This document shows positions 18,188-28,288 of a DNA stretch of 64,000 bases, in pieces. Source of the DNA: FEN-1279 sp964501535 (GTDB taxonomy: Bacteria; Bacteroidota; Ignavibacteria; Tepidaquicellales; Tepidaquicellaceae). The notes under the pieces were generated by a model. It was not told the origin of the DNA and did no database searches. It saw only the letters and a program-made list of their open reading frames with translations. The stretch covers positions 372,001 to 436,000 of the forward strand of contig CAZCSV010000002.1 in the NCBI GenBank assembly GCA_964501535.1, written 5' to 3'. The position numbers and the translations under genes were made by a program. Every line of letters begins with the position of its first letter. Position 1 is the first letter of the stretch.

Positions 18188-19459
18188 TTACTCTTTATTG
18201 TATTCTTCGACATCGAATAATTCTTTAAGATGCTTTTCAAGTTCGCTTTCGGTCTTTGTTTTTTCTTTTGTTTTTGTTGTATTTAATCTGATGTATGTTT
18301 CTCCTGAATCAGGGCTTTTTTTTTTCAACATTTCGAGACTGCTTATCAGTTCTGATAAATCAACGATTTCTTTGTTGATTCTGCAAATTTCGACGAGCAG
18401 AGATTCCAGAAGAATTTTTTGATTTGCGGAAAATTTGAATCTTGTCTCGTTATCAAAAATAATTTTTAATATTCTGAGAGTCTGCTCGAGTGTAAAATCC
18501 GCTGATTCTTCGACATATCTTTTTTTGATGAAGTCTGACTCGTCGAGAAGTTCCGGTTTTCCCGTTGTTTTTATTACTAGTATGTTTCTGAAATGCTCTG
18601 TCAGTCCGTTAAAGAATGTCTGAAGGTCGAAGCCGTGGTCCTGCAGATAGTTTATGTAATTCAAAAGTTCTTTCGGATTTTCATTTTTGATATAACCCGA
18701 AACGTTGAAATAAATTTCCTTATCGGGAAGATTAAGAAATCCTTTAAGCTCGATGTTGTTAATATCAGTCCCGCAGTAGGAGACAGCCATATCGAAAATT
18801 CCGAGCGAATCTCTCAGAGCACCGTCACCAAGTTTTGCGATGAGGAAGAGCGATTCCTCGTCGATTTTTATTTTTTCCAGCTTGGCAATTTTCTTAAGCT
18901 GTTCTATTATTTCGTTTATTTTAAGTTTATGCAGGGCAAATCTCTGACAGCGGCTGAGAATGGTCTGAGGAATCTTTTCCGGATTCGTCGTTGCCAGGAT
19001 GAAAACGAGATATTCGGGCGGCTCTTCGAGAATTTTCAGCATGGCATTAAAAGCCTGAAGTGTCAGCATATGAACCTCATCAACGATGAAGAATTTATAT
19101 TTTGCTTTGAGCGGAGCGTATTTTGCCGCATCCTGAATTGCCCGCACGTCGTCTATCCCGCGGTTCGAAGCCGCATCGAGTTCAAAGACATCCGGATGCA
19201 CGCATTTAGTAATTTCAATGCATGATTCGCAATTGTTGCAAGGCTCGCCGTCTTTTGCGTTTTCACAATTCAGTGCTTTTGCAAAAATTCTTGCGATGGT
19301 CGTTTTTCCGACTCCCCTCGGACCGCTTAACAGGTAAGAATGGGCGATTTTCCCCTTAAGCTTCGCATTTTTCAGTGTCTGGGTTACGAACTCCTGAGAG
19401 CATACGTCGCTATATCTTTGCGGACGGTATTTTAATGCTGATACTTTATATTCCGACAT
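18188..19459 (-). CDS. dnaX: DNA polymerase III subunit gamma/tau
   Basis: The clamp-loader ATPase, 423 residues. Begins YRPQRYSDVCSQEFVTQTL; Walker A GPRGVGKT at 46-53; zinc-binding cysteines 65, 74, 77 and 80; Walker B FIVDEVHML; sensor LATTNPEKIPQTILSRCQRF. It is shorter than E. coli tau and lacks a long tau tail, ending with a charged ELEKHLKELFDVEEYNKE segment. Start follows lon by 16 bases on the same strand. Its loading target, the sliding clamp, is encoded in this window at 32919. Confidence 0.95.
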   Translation of the reverse strand: MSEYKVSALKYRPQRYSDVCSQEFVTQTLKNAKLKGKIAHSYLLSGPRGVGKTTIARIFAKALNCENAKDGEPCNNCESCIEITKCVHPDVFELDAASNRGIDDVRAIQDAAKYAPLKAKYKFFIVDEVHMLTLQAFNAMLKILEEPPEYLVFILATTNPEKIPQTILSRCQRFALHKLKINEIIEQLKKIAKLEKIKIDEESLFLIAKLGDGALRDSLGIFDMAVSYCGTDINNIELKGFLNLPDKEIYFNVSGYIKNENPKELLNYINYLQDHGFDLQTFFNGLTEHFRNILVIKTTGKPELLDESDFIKKRYVEESADFTLEQTLRILKIIFDNETRFKFSANQKILLESLLVEICRINKEIVDLSELISSLEMLKKKSPDSGETYIRLNTTKTKEKTKTESELEKHLKELFDVEEYNKE

Positions 19460-19475
19460 ATGAAATTATTATCAG

Positions 19476-21911
19476 TTAGCTTTTTTTAAATTTTATGTTT
19501 GTATTTCCAAATACATATTTTATTCCGTCGTCAATCTTGTCTATTGTTATAATCTTTAATTTTTCAACCACGTCCTTTGAAATTTCCGTAAGGTTCTTTT
19601 TATTGTCTTTCGGAATCAGGACTGTCGTGATTCCGCTTCTCAATGCCGCAAGCAGTTTTTCGTTTAAGCCTCCTATCGGTAATACTTTTCCCCTTAGCGT
19701 TATCTCTCCCGTCATTGCTATATCAGTCTTTGCGGGAGTTTTGGTTATCGCCGACAACATTGCCATAACCATTGTGATTCCCGCGGAAGGTCCGTCTTTC
19801 GGTATTGCACCTTCCGGAAGATGTATATGAATTTCCCTGTCCTTGAAATAATTTTCGGGTATCCCGAATTTTTTCGAATTCGAGCGGATATATGACAGAC
19901 CTGCCTGTGCCGATTCTTTCATAACATCACCCAGCTGACCTGTTAAGATAAATTTATTCGTTCCTTTCATAATTGTGACATCGACATTCAGAATGTCGCC
20001 TCCCATCGATGTCCATGCCAAGCCGTAGACCGAGCCGATTTTTGATTTTTCGTCCTTTACCGCACTCTTACTCTCGAATTTCGGAACACCGAGATATTTT
20101 TCCACAAGGTCTTCGGTTATTACTATGCCCTTTGTGCTTTTTTTCTTTTGGGATACTTTGTCTTTTGTTACTTTTCTGATAATGGAAGTCAGCTCTCTTT
20201 CCAGGTTTCTGACACCTGCTTCCTTTGTATATTCATGAATAATCTTCAGGATGACATCATCGTTGAACTTCACGTCTTTTTCGCTCAGACCATGCTCTTT
20301 TATTTCTTTCGGTAATATATGCCGTTTTGCAATTTCCACTTTTTCGAAATCGAGATAACTCCTCATCTCGATTATTTCCATTCTGTCCTGCAGGGGAAGA
20401 GGAATATTGTATTGCACGTTTGCCGTAGTTATGAAAAGAACGTTTGATAAATCATAATCAACGTCCAGGTAATGGTCGTTGAATGTGTTATTTTGTTCGG
20501 GGTCGAGCACTTCCAGCATTGCACTTGCAGGGTCGCCCCTGAAATCATTTCCCATTTTATCTATTTCGTCAATCAGTATGACCGGATTTGAAGAGCCGGT
20601 CTTTCTCATTGCCTGAATTATTTTTCCGGGCATTGAGCCGATGTAAGTTCTTCTGTGTCCTCGAATTTCTGCTTCATCTCTCACTCCGCCTACGGATAAC
20701 CGCGTGAATTTCCTGCTCAATGCTCTTGCAATGGATTTTCCGAGCGAAGTCTTGCCGACTCCCGGAGGACCGACCAGACATAATATCTGACCCTTGGGCG
20801 ATTTATGTATGTCTTTTTGCTTGAGCATTTTCAAAACGGCAATCAACTCGAGAATTCTCTCTTTCGGCTTTTCCAAATCATAATGGTCTTCGTCTAAAAT
20901 CTTTTTTGCATTATCCAGGTCGAAATTATCCTTTGTGAATTTGTTCCAGGGAACATTCACCATCCAGTCCAAATAATTTCTGATAACTCCATAATCGGGA
21001 GACATTGGAGGGGTCTTTTTCATCTTATTGAACTCTTCCATTGCCTTCGTCATTATCGCTTCGGGCATCCCCGATTTTTCTATATCCTCTTTCATTTTCA
21101 CGAGTTCCGGGTCGGTTTCGTATCCCTCGCCGAGCTCATCCTGAAGAATCTTGATTTGTTCCTGAGCGATAAACCGCCTCTGGTTTTTTTGCATCTCGGC
21201 CTGAACCTTTTCATCGATTTCTTTTTCTATGTTAAGCACCTGCAATTCCGATGTAATCAGGTAAATAATCTCGTAATATTGTTTCGGCAACTCGTCAAGC
21301 TCGAGAATCTTTTGCTTCCTTTTCAAATCGACGTTGATTGTCGAAGCTATGTAATAAAGCTTTCTGTCCGCTTCTTTAATATTTTCGAATGCGACTAATG
21401 TTTCGTTTGGTATGGAATTATTTTTTGAGACATATTCGCCGAATAGCTTTGATGCCTGCCTGATGAGAGCGACAAGTTCGGTATTTTCCAAAAAATGTGT
21501 GAACTTGATATTGACTTCGGCTTTTATAAAATCCGTTAAAATATAATTTTCCACTTTTGCGGGGGCAATACCGTCGACAAGAACTTTTATCAATCCGTTG
21601 GGCAGTCTTAAAACCTGTAATATCTTTGCTATTGTTCCGGTTTCGTAAAGATTATCAGGTCTGGTTTCCTCAATGTCCGGGTTGATTTGTGATACGCAAA
21701 GTACATATTTTTCTGAATCTATTGATGTATTTATGGCTTTTACTGTCGATTCCCTGCCTGCCAGAATCGGGAAGATTGTATAAGGAAAAAGTACAATATC
21801 CTTCAGCGGTAATACAGGCAGAATAGAAGGTAAAAGATTAATATTATTGTAATTATTCGAATCTGAATTGTATTCCGGCAAAATTTCGTCTTTTAGTATA
21901 TCCTCTTTCAT
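19476..21911 (-). CDS. lon: Lon ATP-dependent protease
   Basis: An 811-residue LonA protease degrading misfolded and regulatory proteins in the cytoplasm. The N-terminal substrate-binding domain begins about residue 30 (LPVLPLKDIVLFPYT). The AAA+ module has GPPGVGKTSLGKS near 378 and VILIDEIDKMG. The C-terminal peptidase domain has the catalytic serine in DGPSAGITM (about 708) and lysine in GGLNEKLLAALR (about 750). Length is typical. First gene of the lon-dnaX-speB-nth-kdsC run. A long inverted repeat lies 112 bases upstream in the divergent promoter region and could be regulatory. Confidence 0.97.
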   Translation of the reverse strand: MKEDILKDEILPEYNSDSNNYNNINLLPSILPVLPLKDIVLFPYTIFPILAGRESTVKAINTSIDSEKYVLCVSQINPDIEETRPDNLYETGTIAKILQVLRLPNGLIKVLVDGIAPAKVENYILTDFIKAEVNIKFTHFLENTELVALIRQASKLFGEYVSKNNSIPNETLVAFENIKEADRKLYYIASTINVDLKRKQKILELDELPKQYYEIIYLITSELQVLNIEKEIDEKVQAEMQKNQRRFIAQEQIKILQDELGEGYETDPELVKMKEDIEKSGMPEAIMTKAMEEFNKMKKTPPMSPDYGVIRNYLDWMVNVPWNKFTKDNFDLDNAKKILDEDHYDLEKPKERILELIAVLKMLKQKDIHKSPKGQILCLVGPPGVGKTSLGKSIARALSRKFTRLSVGGVRDEAEIRGHRRTYIGSMPGKIIQAMRKTGSSNPVILIDEIDKMGNDFRGDPASAMLEVLDPEQNNTFNDHYLDVDYDLSNVLFITTANVQYNIPLPLQDRMEIIEMRSYLDFEKVEIAKRHILPKEIKEHGLSEKDVKFNDDVILKIIHEYTKEAGVRNLERELTSIIRKVTKDKVSQKKKSTKGIVITEDLVEKYLGVPKFESKSAVKDEKSKIGSVYGLAWTSMGGDILNVDVTIMKGTNKFILTGQLGDVMKESAQAGLSYIRSNSKKFGIPENYFKDREIHIHLPEGAIPKDGPSAGITMVMAMLSAITKTPAKTDIAMTGEITLRGKVLPIGGLNEKLLAALRSGITTVLIPKDNKKNLTEISKDVVEKLKIITIDKIDDGIKYVFGNTNIKFKKS

Positions 21912-22022
21912 TATTTAACAGTTAGTATTTTTTTGCTGACCTTAAATATAAATTTTATACCTTCCATTTGAAAGGCAGAAAATCCATTTTATGGAAAACA
22001 AGAGGGAATCAAATATAGCGAC

Positions 22023-22093
22023 GTGATTTTCGGCATCAGATTAATATTATTTTCATAAGTATGTATTTTTTTTATACGAAATCTGAAAATCAC
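22023..22093. promoter_or_regulatory. inverted repeat in the lon / TPR-lipoprotein divergent promoter region
   Basis: Left arm GTGATTTTC (22023-22031) plus CAGATT (22037-22042) pairs with right arm AATCTGAAAATCAC (22080-22093), leaving five unpaired bases in the left arm. A smaller GTAT/ATAC pair lies inside. The repeat sits between the lon start (21911) and the TTG start at 22171. It could be an operator or an RNA hairpin. The complementarity is directly seen; any role is inference. Confidence 0.4.
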
Positions 22094-22170
22094 ATCCTTA
22101 TTTAACATTGATTTATTTGTCTTGATTAAACATTTTATTAAAAATAATTTATATAAATATATTAATATAT

Positions 22171-24573
22171 TTGAAGGTAGAAATAAACAAAATATATCCG
22201 GTTTTCTTTTTATCGGCATTTCTGGTGTTAAGCGGATGTAATTATGTTTCCTATAAAACACTGACAAAAGAGCCTGTAGAAGCTGAGGATGACCCGGAAC
22301 CGGTTTATGACATAACATTAAGCCCTGACTATCAGGATTATGTGACGTATATGTATATGGGAAACCGCTCAGAGGAATTCGGGACTTTCTTTAACAAGTT
22401 CTATCAGGCACTTGTCGATTATGACGAAGCGATGACCGATTACAGGGCAACCACGATTACAACATATAACCGCCGGCTGGATTCTCTCAATATCACACCC
22501 GCAATATCCACCACAGCTAAGGAAAAACTGAATAATGTTCTGGAGAGGTGTTCGAAAATTATTCAGTATAATAAAAGCACAAGATTTATAGACGATGCGG
22601 TTCTGCTTATCGGTAAGTCATATTTTTATATGGGCGAATATTTACAGTCGGAAAGAAAATTCAGCGAATTTCTCTCAAAGCTTACAAAGAGCGATTTGTA
22701 CGATGAAGCAATTTTATATCTCGGTAAAACCAAACTCAAACTCGGAAAAAATGCCGACGCAGAGCTGATATTATCCAATCTTTTCAAAACGACAAATGAT
22801 AACGAGATAAAGTCGGAAATTACACAGGAACTTGCAACTCTTTCGGTTACAAAAAATAATTACAAGGAAGCAATCGATTATTTCAGAAAATCAATTGAAT
22901 TAACAAAGGACAAAGAGAAAAAAGCGGAGAAACAATATATCCTCGCGAAAATATTTTCAGTTTACAAACCCGCAGAAGCATACATAGAATACAGAAAATC
23001 CTATGAACTGACATCGGATTTTGATTTGTTGTTCTACTCGAAGCTGAATGAAGCAAAATCGTTAAATGAAATCGGCAAGACAAGAGACGCTTACGAAATT
23101 CTGGATAAAATAAGTGGAAAATACAGGGATTTTCCCGAAATGAAACAGAATATAGAACTTGAAATTGCGAATACATATAATTACCAGAAAAAATACAATG
23201 ATGCAAGAAAAAAATATTTCGATGTAATTATTGACTATCCCGGTTCCAAGGTTTCGGCTGATGCTTATTATCATCTGGCATATTATGCCGAATATATAAA
23301 CAATAATTATCTTTATGCATACATAAATTATAAAAAGGTATCCGAAACTAATTCAGCATCTGATTTTGCGGGTATAAGTACGAAACGGGCTGAAGTGCTC
23401 GATAAATATTTCTCGTTATATGCCGTAATCAAGGACACAACGAAAATCACTTATCCTGATAATGAACCGGAGTTTATTAAATACAAGGAGAAACGGGAAA
23501 AGGAAAAAGGTGAAGAGAAAAAGGATTCCGAACAACAGAAGGGTACCGAAAATCTCCCGCCTGACCCGAAAGGCGGAGGTAAAGGTGGAAATATTGATTT
23601 GGATACTCTCGAGAACTTGCAATCGGGAGAAGAAACAGACCCGATGACTATCAATAAAAAAGATACATCTTTAAAGATTTCTACGGATACATTGACAAAA
23701 AAAACTGATGCCGAGGTAAAGAAGTTAAGCCCTGAAGATTCTCTCTTGCTTGTAATTCATATGGAAGATTCGATAAAGACAGTTAAAACAAACGCCAGGA
23801 TTGATGCTTATTTTCAGCTCGCGGAGTTGTTTTTGTATGATTTAAACAGGATAGATTCCTCGCTGTATTACCTGAATCTGATTATTACCGACAGTATTAA
23901 TCCCGAGAAAACTGCCAAAGCCCTTTATTCGGTCGCTACCATATATAAAAATCAAAACGAGGATGAAATGGCGAAAGGGATTTACGAAAAAATAATTTCA
24001 CAATATCCCAATTCGATTTTTGCGAATGAATCGAGAAAAATTCTCGGCTTACAGCTCGTGGAAATTCTGGTTGATTCGGCAAATGTATTATACAGTTCTG
24101 CTGAAAAAAATATTTTGAAAAACGAATATGAATCCGCACTGAAAGATTTAAGAAAAATATTATACAACTATCCCTCGGATTCTTTTTATGTTAAGTCTCT
24201 GTATTCGGTCGGATGGATATATGAATATGCATTCAAGAACAAAGACAGCTCGTTGCTGTACTATAAAAAACTGAAAAAAGATTTTCCGAATTCTCTATAT
24301 ACACAATCACTGGACCAAAAAATCAGTTTCTATGATTCCTACGATAAACAGGATACCACGAAATTATCCTCCGATACAACTAAGATATCAACGGATTCAT
24401 TGAGGATAAAATCGGATACAACAGGCGTAGTGGCGGATACTTCAGGGGTAAATACCGAAGAGAATTTACAACAGCCGAAGGTAAACGAAAATCCCGGAGA
24501 AGAAAAAAAGCAGGAAGAGAATGTCGGAGAAGAAACACCTATTTTAAAACCTACTGAAGAAAAGAAAAAATAA
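22171..24573 (+). CDS. TPR-repeat lipoprotein
   Basis: An 800-residue protein. The TTG start at 22171 is chosen because the following codons encode a lipoprotein signal (FFLSAFLVLSGC, lipobox cysteine at residue 23) and no ATG is available before it. Tetratricopeptide-like helical repeats run through about residues 95-430 and 545-735, with patterns such as YYHLAYYAEY and ALYSVATIYKNQ. A charged low-complexity linker (residues 430-520, many K, E, D, G, T) and a similar C-terminal tail flank them. It is probably an outer-membrane or periplasmic scaffold; BamD-like or T9SS-associated SprE-like roles are possible but unproven. A strong terminator follows. Confidence 0.8.
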   Translation: MKVEINKIYPVFFLSAFLVLSGCNYVSYKTLTKEPVEAEDDPEPVYDITLSPDYQDYVTYMYMGNRSEEFGTFFNKFYQALVDYDEAMTDYRATTITTYNRRLDSLNITPAISTTAKEKLNNVLERCSKIIQYNKSTRFIDDAVLLIGKSYFYMGEYLQSERKFSEFLSKLTKSDLYDEAILYLGKTKLKLGKNADAELILSNLFKTTNDNEIKSEITQELATLSVTKNNYKEAIDYFRKSIELTKDKEKKAEKQYILAKIFSVYKPAEAYIEYRKSYELTSDFDLLFYSKLNEAKSLNEIGKTRDAYEILDKISGKYRDFPEMKQNIELEIANTYNYQKKYNDARKKYFDVIIDYPGSKVSADAYYHLAYYAEYINNNYLYAYINYKKVSETNSASDFAGISTKRAEVLDKYFSLYAVIKDTTKITYPDNEPEFIKYKEKREKEKGEEKKDSEQQKGTENLPPDPKGGGKGGNIDLDTLENLQSGEETDPMTINKKDTSLKISTDTLTKKTDAEVKKLSPEDSLLLVIHMEDSIKTVKTNARIDAYFQLAELFLYDLNRIDSSLYYLNLIITDSINPEKTAKALYSVATIYKNQNEDEMAKGIYEKIISQYPNSIFANESRKILGLQLVEILVDSANVLYSSAEKNILKNEYESALKDLRKILYNYPSDSFYVKSLYSVGWIYEYAFKNKDSSLLYYKKLKKDFPNSLYTQSLDQKISFYDSYDKQDTTKLSSDTTKISTDSLRIKSDTTGVVADTSGVNTEENLQQPKVNENPGEEKKQEENVGEETPILKPTEEKKK

Positions 24574-24608
24574 AAATTATTTTTTGGCTGTCCTTAACCG
24601 AAAGAATT

Positions 24609-24630
24609 AGGATTTTATAAAATCCTTTTT
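24609..24630 (+). terminator. intrinsic terminator after TPR lipoprotein gene
   Basis: An 18-base perfect palindrome (AGGATTTTATAAAATCCT, 24609-24626) is followed by a run of T. It lies 35 bases after the stop at 24573 and before the next gene at 24647, fitting a rho-independent terminator on the plus strand. Confidence 0.6.
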
Positions 24631-24646
24631 CTGATTAAATTATAAT

Positions 24647-25114
24647 ATGCCGATAATAAAACCAGTTAAAATCATTTCGGGCGGTCAGACAGGCGCCGAC
24701 AGAGCAGGACTCGATGCAGCGAAAGATTTAAACATACCTACAGGCGGTTATTGCCCTTTGGGATATTTAACGGAAAACGGAAACGATATTACTTTGAAAA
24801 AATACAATCTGAAGCAGTTGAAAAGCGTTAAATACGAAGACAGAACGGTAAAAAATGTTTTAACGAGCGACGGGACAGTATTGTTTTGCAAAACCGGTAA
24901 AAACAGCGCAATAATCGGGGAGGGGACACGGATTACATACGAAACCGCAATCGTGAATAATAAACCCGTAATAGTAAATCCCGGAAAAAAAAATCTTCTA
25001 AAGTGGTTGGAAGAAAATAAAATAAAAGTTTTAAATGTTGCTGGCAACAGGGAAAGCCAGTTTCCGGGAATATATAAAAAGACGAGAAAATTTTTGATTA
25101 AAGCCCTTAAATAA
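24647..25114 (+). CDS. putative molybdenum carrier / cpYpsA-type Rossmann protein
   Basis: A 155-residue protein beginning with KIISGGQTGADRAGLDAA, the signature of the circularly permuted YpsA-like family annotated as putative molybdenum carrier proteins. Other conserved parts are GGYCPLGY, LTSDGTVLF and a C-terminal VLNVAGNRESQFPGIY. The fold resembles TIGR00725/LOG-like Rossmann proteins that bind nucleotides or ADP-ribose-like ligands; the molybdenum role comes from a distant homologue and is doubtful here. No molybdenum cofactor genes are nearby. The addA gene starts 3 bases after its stop, suggesting co-transcription. Confidence 0.8.
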   Translation: MPIIKPVKIISGGQTGADRAGLDAAKDLNIPTGGYCPLGYLTENGNDITLKKYNLKQLKSVKYEDRTVKNVLTSDGTVLFCKTGKNSAIIGEGTRITYETAIVNNKPVIVNPGKKNLLKWLEENKIKVLNVAGNRESQFPGIYKKTRKFLIKALK

Positions 25115-25117
25115 AAA

Positions 25118-28100
25118 ATGAGTAATTTATACATATATCAATCTTCAGCAGGCTCTGGAAAGACTTACAAATTGTCAAAGGAATATTTGAAACTTGCCTT
25201 TAAATATCCCGGGGCTTTTAAGAAAATTCTTGCAATCACATTCACAAATAAAGCCACTGAGGAGATGAAAAACCGGATTCTGAAATTTCTCGTGGATTTA
25301 TCGGATGAAAGAAATGAAGATTTAAAGAAGCAGTTGATGGAAGAGGGATTGAAAGGTGATATACGGGAACAGGCGAAAGTTACTCTCAACGCAATCCTGC
25401 ACAATTATTCGGATTTTTCCGTGAGCACGATTGACAGTTTCTTCAACAGGGTCCTGCGTTCATTTTCAAAAGAGCTGAAGCTTCAAATCGGATACAAGGT
25501 CGAGCTGGACCAAAAAAAGGTCTTGCGGGAAATTGCCGACCTGCTTTTTAGGGATTTACGAAAGGATGCCGAATTAAGAAAATATCTCGAAGATTTTATT
25601 ATGACAAAAATAAGTGAGGATAAGGGATGGAACATAGAAAGAGATATTATGAAATTGGCGGAAGAGATTTTCAGGGAAAGGTACTGGGAGAAAAAACTCC
25701 TGATCGCGGAATCCGGAAGTAATGACGATATAAGCGATAATAGAAAAAAAATAAATTTACTGTTCGAAGATATAAACGGTATCATAAGGAGTTTTGAAGA
25801 ACATCTCCGGCAAATAGGCGATGAGGCTGAAGAAATTATGAAAAAATATCGTCTGGAAGTCGATGATTTTACGAATAAAAAAACCGGAGTCGGGGGATTT
25901 TTATTGTATAAAATCCGGGACAAAAAAGATTACGAATTAAAAACGCTTGTACTAAGAGCTTATGAAAATGCAGAAAGCTGGTACACGAAAGAGTCAAAAA
26001 AGAAAGAAATTATCGGGAGAGCACTCGATGACGGTTTATACGGTTTATTAAAAAAAGCTGTCGATTATATCCGCGAGGACTCCGTCAGGTACTATTCGGC
26101 GAAGACATTGAAAAATACTTTATTTACGCTTGGTATATTCGAAGATTTGATAAGCAAATTAAATGAATACCGGAGAAAAAACAGGATTCTTCTGCAATCT
26201 GATGTGAACAATATTTTAAGAGGACTGATATCAACCGAGAATTCTCCTTTTATATATGAGAAAATCGGAAGCAATTTTAAGAATCTTCTTATCGATGAAT
26301 TTCAGGATACTTCTACGTTCCAATGGAACAACCTGCTCCCGTTAATCATTAATGCCCTGAGTGAAAAAAACAAAGCATTAATTGTCGGAGATGTAAAGCA
26401 ATCGGTCTACAGGTGGAGAAGCGGTAATATGAACCTGCTTCTATCGCAGGTTTACAGCGACCTTTCCGGGTTCGGGGAACTGATGAAAACGGAGTATTTA
26501 AAAATCAACAGGAGAAGCAGAAAAGTAATTGTAGATTTTAATAATGTTTTTTTCGAAAAAGCAATCGATGAAATTTCTGCCGGTATTGATGACGAAAAAT
26601 ACATCACCCTTCTACGAAAAGCATACAGCGAGGAAAATTTACTCCAGATATCGGAAAAAGACGGAGGATACATAAGTGTGAATTTCTTCGAAACTGATGA
26701 CGAATTAACATCGCAGGAAAAGTCCGAGAGGATGGTGTTTGAAATAATAAAAAGTGTCGTTCAAGACGGATATTCGCTTTCCGATATCCTTGTTCTTGTG
26801 AGAAGAAATTCTGAAATGAGAAAAATCTCAAACCTGCTGGCAAATGCAGGGTACAACATAGTATCTGCGGAATCCCTCCTGGTAAGCAGTTCGCCAAAGG
26901 TCAGAATAATAATCGATTTAATAAAATATATTTGTGACAACAGGGCGGTAATTCCGCAGGTTGATGCTTTATACAATTATAATGAATTCATACTGCCGGG
27001 AAACTCTGATTTAACAAAAACATTTGAAGAGTACAGTGGGGAGTTTATCGAAAGACTCCCGAAAGAATTATTTAAAGAAAATGAACCTCCTAAAATTAAA
27101 TCTGTTTTAAATGATTTAAATGTTTATGAAGTATGTGAAAACCTGATTCAAATTTTCGGATTCGATAACTCTCCCGACCCGTATTTAATAAAATTTCTGG
27201 ATGTTGTGCTTGAATATTCGACTGAAAACAGTTCGGATTTAAATAGCTTTCTGGACTGGTGGGAAGAAAAAAAAGGTGAATATACAATAGACAGTATTGG
27301 AGGCACAGATGCAGTAAGTATAATGACGATTCACAAAGCAAAAGGATTGCAGAGTAAGATTGTGATTATCCCTTATGCAAACTGGCAAGTGAACATAGAT
27401 GGAAAAAAAGACCTGATTTGGGTCTCGACTGATGAACCGCCTTTCAATAAATCGTCGGCATATCTGGTTAAGGCAACATCGATATTGAAAGATACTCTTT
27501 TTAAAAATGATTATGACTATGAATTCGCACAAACCAGACTTGATAATCTGAATCTCATGTATGTGGCTTTCACAAGGGCGGAAGACAGATTATATGTAAT
27601 GGTGCCGGAAAAGAAAGGTATGAAAAATGTCGGGGAGTTAATAAAGAACACAATCGGTGAATTTAATAATGATGACGGGACTTTTTACGAATCTGGAGTA
27701 AAAGATAAGTTATCGGGAAACGAATGCGGAGAGAATCTGGGAACCGAAATGCTAAAAAATTTCCTTTCAGCTACGTGGTACAAAAAAACAATTATAAAAC
27801 CAAAACATGAAAAAATCCGTGAATTTGTCGACAAAGACTTTGCTTTGAAGACAAATTGGGGAATTATTATCCATAAGATATTATCTTATATCAGAGTAAC
27901 AGAAGATATCGATAAGGCAGTAAATAAGGTCTGTCTTGAAGGGATTATTTCGGAGAAACAAAAGCCGAAAATAAAAGAGAGGCTTATGGATATGTTTAAA
28001 AATCCGGATATACGGGACTGGTTCAGTAATGACTGGAAAATCAAATCCGAAAATGAAATTTTATTGAAAGACGGAAGCGTTTTAAGACCCGATAGAGTAA

Positions 28101-28288
28101 TAATAAAGGGCAAAAAAGCAGTAGTAGTAGATTACAAAACGGGTATGGAAAATGAATCCCATAAAAAACAGATACTGCAATATGGAGAGACGTTAAAACT
28201 TATGGGTTATGAGGAGCTCCGGATGTATTTACTGTACATTAATGACGATGACACAACGAATTTAAAGATTGTGGAGGTGAAAAATTGA
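25118..28288 (+). CDS. addA: AddA/RecB-like helicase-nuclease
   Basis: A 1056-residue UvrD/RecB-family helicase with a C-terminal PD-(D/E)xK nuclease, the Bacteroidota-style AddA. It would unwind and resect double-strand DNA ends for recombination. Motifs: Walker A SAGSGKT (10-16), ITFTNKATEEM (motif Ia), LLIDEFQDTS (motif II), VGDVKQSVYRWR (motif III), MTIHKAKGLQSKIVIIP (motif V), YVAFTRAEDRLYV (motif VI), then the nuclease RPDRVII, VVVDYKTG and QILQYGE near residues 990-1025. All catalytic motifs are intact. The stop overlaps the TTG start of addB by 4 bases, which is strong evidence for a two-subunit complex. Confidence 0.92.
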   Translation: MSNLYIYQSSAGSGKTYKLSKEYLKLAFKYPGAFKKILAITFTNKATEEMKNRILKFLVDLSDERNEDLKKQLMEEGLKGDIREQAKVTLNAILHNYSDFSVSTIDSFFNRVLRSFSKELKLQIGYKVELDQKKVLREIADLLFRDLRKDAELRKYLEDFIMTKISEDKGWNIERDIMKLAEEIFRERYWEKKLLIAESGSNDDISDNRKKINLLFEDINGIIRSFEEHLRQIGDEAEEIMKKYRLEVDDFTNKKTGVGGFLLYKIRDKKDYELKTLVLRAYENAESWYTKESKKKEIIGRALDDGLYGLLKKAVDYIREDSVRYYSAKTLKNTLFTLGIFEDLISKLNEYRRKNRILLQSDVNNILRGLISTENSPFIYEKIGSNFKNLLIDEFQDTSTFQWNNLLPLIINALSEKNKALIVGDVKQSVYRWRSGNMNLLLSQVYSDLSGFGELMKTEYLKINRRSRKVIVDFNNVFFEKAIDEISAGIDDEKYITLLRKAYSEENLLQISEKDGGYISVNFFETDDELTSQEKSERMVFEIIKSVVQDGYSLSDILVLVRRNSEMRKISNLLANAGYNIVSAESLLVSSSPKVRIIIDLIKYICDNRAVIPQVDALYNYNEFILPGNSDLTKTFEEYSGEFIERLPKELFKENEPPKIKSVLNDLNVYEVCENLIQIFGFDNSPDPYLIKFLDVVLEYSTENSSDLNSFLDWWEEKKGEYTIDSIGGTDAVSIMTIHKAKGLQSKIVIIPYANWQVNIDGKKDLIWVSTDEPPFNKSSAYLVKATSILKDTLFKNDYDYEFAQTRLDNLNLMYVAFTRAEDRLYVMVPEKKGMKNVGELIKNTIGEFNNDDGTFYESGVKDKLSGNECGENLGTEMLKNFLSATWYKKTIIKPKHEKIREFVDKDFALKTNWGIIIHKILSYIRVTEDIDKAVNKVCLEGIISEKQKPKIKERLMDMFKNPDIRDWFSNDWKIKSENEILLKDGSVLRPDRVIIKGKKAVVVDYKTGMENESHKKQILQYGETLKLMGYEELRMYLLYINDDDTTNLKIVEVKN
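28273..28280 (+). promoter_or_regulatory. Shine-Dalgarno sequence for addB
   Basis: GGAGGTGA lies 4 bases before the TTG at 28285 and inside the last addA codons. Most genes in this window lack such a sequence, so it supports the unusual TTG start and the tight coupling of addB translation to addA. Confidence 0.5.

Noticed and set aside
18593..19225. Open frame of 210 codons on the plus strand
   Set aside because: Antisense to dnaX, whose motifs are intact; no family resemblance on this strand.
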